DNA of 9,605 bases from Bacteroidales bacterium UBA3143 (GTDB lineage Bacteria > Bacteroidota > Bacteroidia > Bacteroidales > Dysgonomonadaceae): positions 1 through 9,605 of the forward strand of contig DEZB01000045.1 in the NCBI GenBank assembly GCA_002364735.1, in the 5' to 3' direction. Below are positions 6,150 to 9,605 of this stretch, one piece after another. The notes under the pieces were generated by a model. That model saw only the letters and a list, made by a program, of their open reading frames with translations. It was not told the origin of the DNA and searched no databases. The translations under genes were made by a program, and so were the position numbers. Position 1 is the stretch's first letter. Each line of letters opens with the position of its first letter.

Positions 6150-7430
6150 ATGAAAAGAGATACACGCATTTTCGATATAATTGAAAAAGAAAAACAACGT
6201 CAATTAAAGGGTGTTGAGTTAATCGCTTCCGAAAACTTTGTTAGCCAACAGGTAATGGAGGCTATGGGGTCCGTTCTTACCAATAAATACGCTGAGGGCT
6301 ATCCCGGTAGACGTTATTATGGTGGTTGTGAAATGGTAGATTTGAGCGAGCAGTTAGCTATCGACCGATTGAAAGAATTGTTTGGTGCAGAATGGGCAAA
6401 CGTGCAACCACATTCGGGTGCTCAGGCTAATGCGGCCGTATTCTTGGCATGCCTAAAAGCAGGCGATAAAATATTAGGGCTTAATCTTTCACACGGAGGG
6501 CACTTAACGCATGGATCACCTGTAAACTTTTCGGGATTGATGTATGAGGCATTGGAATACAATGTGCGTGAAGATACAGAACAAGTAGATTACGACCAAT
6601 TGGAAGCTGTCGCACGTGCCGAAAGACCAAAGATGATTATTGGTGGTGCATCTGCTTATTCTCGTGAGTGGGATTATGCACGCATCAGAAAAGTGGCTGA
6701 TGAAATTGGAGCTATCTTTTTGTATGACATGGCACATCCAGCAGGTTTGATTGCTGCTAACTTATTAGACAATCCAATGAGGTATGCACACATTGTTACT
6801 TCAACCACACATAAAACATTGCGTGGTCCACGTGGTGGTATTATTTTGATGGGCAAAGACTTTGAAAATCCATGGGGTGTGAAAACTCCAAAAGGAGAAG
6901 TGAAAATGATGTCGGCAATGTTGGACTCTGCCGTTTTTCCTGGCATGCAGGGTGGTCCGCTTCAACATATCATTGCAGCTAAAGCTGTAGCTTTCAATGA
7001 AGCATTGGACGATTCATTCAAAACCTACCAAGCACAGGTGAAAAAGAATGCTTCCGTTATGGCGCAGGCTTTTATGGACAAAGGATATAAGGTTATATCT
7101 GGCGGAACAGACAATCACTCATTGTTGGTTGATTTGAGAACAAAGTTTCCAAATCTAACAGGTAAAATGGCTGAGAATCGTTTGGTAGAAGCCGATATTA
7201 CAACCAACAAGAACATGGTTCCTTTTGATACTCGTAGTCCGTTTCAAGCTTCAGGTGTACGTTTTGGAACTCCTGCTATCACTACACGTGGTTTGAAAGA
7301 AGATTTGATGGGCGATATTGTAGAAATGATTGATTCTGTTCTTTCCGATGTTGATAACGATAAAAATATTGAAGCGGTAAAGCAAAAAGTGAACGCTACT
7401 ATGTGTGAATTTCCTCTATTTGCATGGTAA
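6150..7430 (+). CDS. glyA: Serine hydroxymethyltransferase
   Basis: This is a PLP enzyme of the cytosol that interconverts serine plus tetrahydrofolate with glycine plus 5,10-methylene-tetrahydrofolate (EC 2.1.2.1), the main source of one-carbon units. At 426 residues it has the usual bacterial length. Visible signatures are LIASENF (24-30) with Ser27, KYAEGYPGRRYYGG (46-59) with Tyr47 and Glu49, and SGAQAN. LYDMAHPAG follows, with Asp193 against the PLP ring nitrogen and His196. The Schiff-base lysine is Lys222 in TTHKTLRGPRGG. In this second half the residues are offset by a constant 7 from E. coli GlyA (Asp200, His203, Lys229), which supports an intact active site. The ATG at 6150 starts a complete N-terminus. 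The A-rich leader has no Shine-Dalgarno sequence, as is usual in Bacteroidota. It is divergent from megL and followed closely by recG. Confidence 0.97.
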   Translation: MKRDTRIFDIIEKEKQRQLKGVELIASENFVSQQVMEAMGSVLTNKYAEGYPGRRYYGGCEMVDLSEQLAIDRLKELFGAEWANVQPHSGAQANAAVFLACLKAGDKILGLNLSHGGHLTHGSPVNFSGLMYEALEYNVREDTEQVDYDQLEAVARAERPKMIIGGASAYSREWDYARIRKVADEIGAIFLYDMAHPAGLIAANLLDNPMRYAHIVTSTTHKTLRGPRGGIILMGKDFENPWGVKTPKGEVKMMSAMLDSAVFPGMQGGPLQHIIAAKAVAFNEALDDSFKTYQAQVKKNASVMAQAFMDKGYKVISGGTDNHSLLVDLRTKFPNLTGKMAENRLVEADITTNKNMVPFDTRSPFQASGVRFGTPAITTRGLKEDLMGDIVEMIDSVLSDVDNDKNIEAVKQKVNATMCEFPLFAW

Positions 7431-7463
7431 TCGAAAGATAAAACTAATCCATTCAAACAAGAA

Positions 7464-9557
7464 TTGAATATATTACAAACCGACATACAGTTTGTTCCCG
7501 GTGTAGGACCTAAGCGAGCAAGTATTCTCAACACTGAATTAGAAATATTCACGTTGGAAGACTTGCTTCGCTATTATCCATATAGGTACGTGGATAGGAG
7601 TAGGTTGTACTATGTGCACGAAATTGAGGGGACAATGCCTTATGTACAACTAAAAGGTAGAATTACTGCATTTGAGACGTTCGGCGAGGGCCGTAAACAA
7701 AGATTGGTGGCACATTTTACTGATGGCACAGGGTTTGTAGATTTGGTTTGGTTTCAAGGAATAAGATTTGTAGAGAGTAAATACAAGCGCAACAAGGAAT
7801 ACATTGTTTTTGGGAAGCCTTCCCAATTTGGGAGTAAGTACAACATAGCTCACCCCGATATTGAAGATTGCGACACGCCTGATTATCGCCCCGAGGGGTT
7901 GATGGCTTTCTATAATACGAGCGAAAAGATGAAAAGGAGTTACATCAACTCCAAAACCCTCAATAAAATGATGGAGGGTGCGCTGGGTATGTTGAAAGAA
8001 CGCATTCCCGAATCTCTCTCTCCCAATGTGGTTGAGACAATGAGTATGATACCGCTGCACGATGCATTAGAAAACATACACTTTCCAAAGAGTCCAATAC
8101 TTCTGCGTGATGCAGAGTTTCGCCTGAAGTTTGAGGAGCTGTTTTACATACAGTTGAACATACTTCGCTATTCCGCCAATAGGAATGCAAAGCTCAAAGG
8201 TTTTGTGTTTACCAAAGTAGGCGACCATCTGCACTCTTTCTACAAAAAGCATTTGCCATTTGAGTTGACCAATGCTCAAAAGCGGGTGATCAGAGAAATA
8301 AGAACCGACACTGCCTCCGGCAAACAAATGAACCGATTGCTGCAAGGCGATGTGGGGAGCGGAAAGACATTGGTGGCACTGATGTTGATGCTGATTGCAT
8401 TGGACAATGGCTTTCAATCTTGCATGATGGCTCCCACCGAAATATTGGCTACCCAACATTATGATACGTTCAAAGAAACATTGGCTGATATGAATGTAAA
8501 GGTAGCTTTGCTAACTGGTTCTACCAGAAAGAAAGCGCGTGAGTCTCTTCATGCTCAATTGCTGTCGGGCGAAATAGATATCCTTATCGGAACCCACGCA
8601 CTGATAGAAGATACTGTCAATTTCAATAACCTTGGTTTTGTTGTCATAGATGAACAACACCGATTTGGTGTGGTGCAGCGCGCTAAATTGTGGACCAAGA
8701 ACGAAAGACCACCACATATGTTGGTGATGACAGCCACACCCATTCCACGCACATTGGCAATGACTGTTTATGGTGATCTGGATGTGTCGGTAATTGATGA
8801 ATTGCCTCCTGGTCGTAAGCCTGTGCAAACAGGACATAGGTACGAAGAGAAACGGGGAGCATTGTACCAATTCCTTCGCAATGAAATAAGGAAAGGTAGA
8901 CAAGCCTACATCGTTTTCCCATTAATTGAGGAGAGTGAGAAGATTGACTTGCAAAACTTAGAGGATGGTTACATAAGAACAATGGAGATGTTTCCCGAAT
9001 TTAAGGTGTGCAAGATGCACGGACGGATGAAACCTGCCGAAAAACAAGAAGAGATGCGCAAGTTTGTTGCCAATGAAGCACAAATAATGGTTTCGACGAC
9101 AGTGATTGAAGTGGGGGTGAATGTGCCCAATGCTTCGGTGATGATTATCGAAAGTGCACATCGATTTGGGTTGTCGCAATTGCATCAATTGCGTGGTAGA
9201 GTAGGGCGGGGTGCCGATCAATCGTATTGTATATTGGTGACACCCTATGAACTATCGACCGTTACCCGTAAGCGCATGGCAATAATGACTGAAAGTAACG
9301 ATGGCTTTGTCATTGCTGAGGCCGACCTCAAACTGAGAGGACCAGGTGATTTGGAGGGAACCCAACAAAGTGGCATCCCCTTCAACCTGAAGATTGCCGA
9401 TTTGGTACGCGATAGCAGCATTCTTTACCGAGCGCGAGAAGTTGCCGAAGAGATAATAGAGCAAGACCCTGCATTGGAGCATCCGCAACATGAAGTGTTG
9501 CGAAAACAGTTGAGTAGACTTGGGGGTAATCGGTATGATTGGGGGAGAATCAGTTAA
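7464..9557 (+). CDS. recG: ATP-dependent DNA helicase RecG
   Basis: RecG is a superfamily 2 branch-migrating helicase that remodels stalled replication forks and Holliday junctions during repair and recombination. The protein has 697 residues, against about 693 in E. coli. The N-terminal wedge/OB-fold region opens with a helix-hairpin-helix-like GVGPKRASIL (13-22) and includes the OB segment around 60-130. Helicase motifs follow: GDVGSGKT (295-302, Walker A Lys301), APTEILATQH (323-332), DEQHRFG (396-402, Walker B) and MTATPIPRTLA (422-432). Later come STTVIEVGVNVPNA (544-557), QLRGRVGRG (575-583) and the RecG C-terminal region LKLRGPGDLEGTQQSG (622-637). The TTG at 7464 is chosen as start: no ATG lies in frame between the glyA stop and Met58, and Met58 would remove the conserved GVGPKRA segment. 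It reads in the same frame as glyA, separated by TAA and 33 bases, so co-transcription is very likely. Confidence 0.96.
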   Translation: MNILQTDIQFVPGVGPKRASILNTELEIFTLEDLLRYYPYRYVDRSRLYYVHEIEGTMPYVQLKGRITAFETFGEGRKQRLVAHFTDGTGFVDLVWFQGIRFVESKYKRNKEYIVFGKPSQFGSKYNIAHPDIEDCDTPDYRPEGLMAFYNTSEKMKRSYINSKTLNKMMEGALGMLKERIPESLSPNVVETMSMIPLHDALENIHFPKSPILLRDAEFRLKFEELFYIQLNILRYSANRNAKLKGFVFTKVGDHLHSFYKKHLPFELTNAQKRVIREIRTDTASGKQMNRLLQGDVGSGKTLVALMLMLIALDNGFQSCMMAPTEILATQHYDTFKETLADMNVKVALLTGSTRKKARESLHAQLLSGEIDILIGTHALIEDTVNFNNLGFVVIDEQHRFGVVQRAKLWTKNERPPHMLVMTATPIPRTLAMTVYGDLDVSVIDELPPGRKPVQTGHRYEEKRGALYQFLRNEIRKGRQAYIVFPLIEESEKIDLQNLEDGYIRTMEMFPEFKVCKMHGRMKPAEKQEEMRKFVANEAQIMVSTTVIEVGVNVPNASVMIIESAHRFGLSQLHQLRGRVGRGADQSYCILVTPYELSTVTRKRMAIMTESNDGFVIAEADLKLRGPGDLEGTQQSGIPFNLKIADLVRDSSILYRAREVAEEIIEQDPALEHPQHEVLRKQLSRLGGNRYDWGRIS

Positions 9558-9560
9558 AGT

Positions 9561-9588
9561 AATTGACAATTGACAGTTGACAGTTTGA
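9561..9588. repeat. Heptamer tandem repeat after recG
   Basis: Four consecutive 7-base units follow the recG stop after three bases: AATTGAC, AATTGAC, AGTTGAC and the weaker AGTTTGA. Such low-complexity heptads commonly arise by replication slippage and are a possible variable-number locus. No function is implied by the sequence. Confidence 0.75.
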
Positions 9589-9592
9589 GCTT

Positions 9593-9604
9593 CCCTAAAT
9601 AGGG
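9593..9604. repeat. Small inverted repeat at right edge, possibly cut by the window
   Basis: CCCT (9593-9596) and AGGG (9601-9604) are inverted around AAAT, 36 bases beyond the recG stop. The stem is short, and any T-run or longer outer stem would lie outside the window. It could be part of a terminator for glyA-recG or of a dispersed repeat joined to the heptads. Evidence is weak. Confidence 0.3.
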
Positions 9605-9605
9605 T

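Noticed and set aside
6516..6946. Minus-strand open frames opposite glyA
   Set aside because: They overlap a fully conserved glyA coding region and show no protein family features of their own.
7650..8903. Long minus-strand open frames opposite recG
   Set aside because: They are out-of-frame shadows of recG, with no recognisable domains and cysteine- and histidine-rich composition typical of antisense translation.

Overview
This window looks like chromosomal DNA from a member of the Bacteroidota, probably close to the order Bacteroidales. Four things point there. The intergenic DNA is very AT-rich. Three upstream regions carry the Bacteroidota -7 promoter element TAnnTTTG, and the gene starts lack clear Shine-Dalgarno sequences. 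There is a lipoprotein GH92 glycosidase. The N-terminus of the RecG helicase reads like those of Bacteroides-type RecG proteins. I could not compare against a database, so the genus is unknown.

Layout: five complete genes form two divergent groups. Leftward (minus strand), in transcription order, are a methionine gamma-lyase (5917 to 4709), an acyl-CoA dehydrogenase-family protein with a long C-terminal extension (4178 to 2637), and a secreted or surface GH92 alpha-mannosidase-like lipoprotein (2445 to 124). Rightward (plus strand) are glyA, serine hydroxymethyltransferase (6150 to 7430), and recG (7464 to 9557). The last two are only 33 bases apart and very likely share a transcript. The 232-base gap between the methionine gamma-lyase gene and glyA is a divergent promoter region with a recognisable -7 element for each direction.

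The genes themselves are familiar. Methionine gamma-lyase breaks down methionine to methanethiol, ammonia and 2-oxobutyrate. GlyA interconverts serine and glycine and feeds one-carbon units to folate, so the divergent pair touches linked amino-acid and one-carbon metabolism. RecG is a housekeeping repair helicase. The acyl-CoA dehydrogenase and the GH92 enzyme have no pathway partners in view: no electron-transfer flavoprotein, and no SusC/SusD pair.

The least explained part is the 530-base gap between the methionine gamma-lyase and acyl-CoA dehydrogenase genes. It holds an array of about eight tandem units at 40 to 41 bp period (4338 to 4660). Each unit pairs a 19 to 20 bp GC-containing core, best copy CTTTCTGACGGACGTAAAG, with an AT-rich linker of almost constant length (21 bp in seven units). 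One core appears to be flipped in place while its linkers keep their orientation. The array is not CRISPR-like, since the linkers resemble each other. It fits an array of protein-binding half-sites or an undescribed intergenic repeat family. Small palindromic or tandem repeats also sit at both window edges (13 to 31, and 9561 to 9604).
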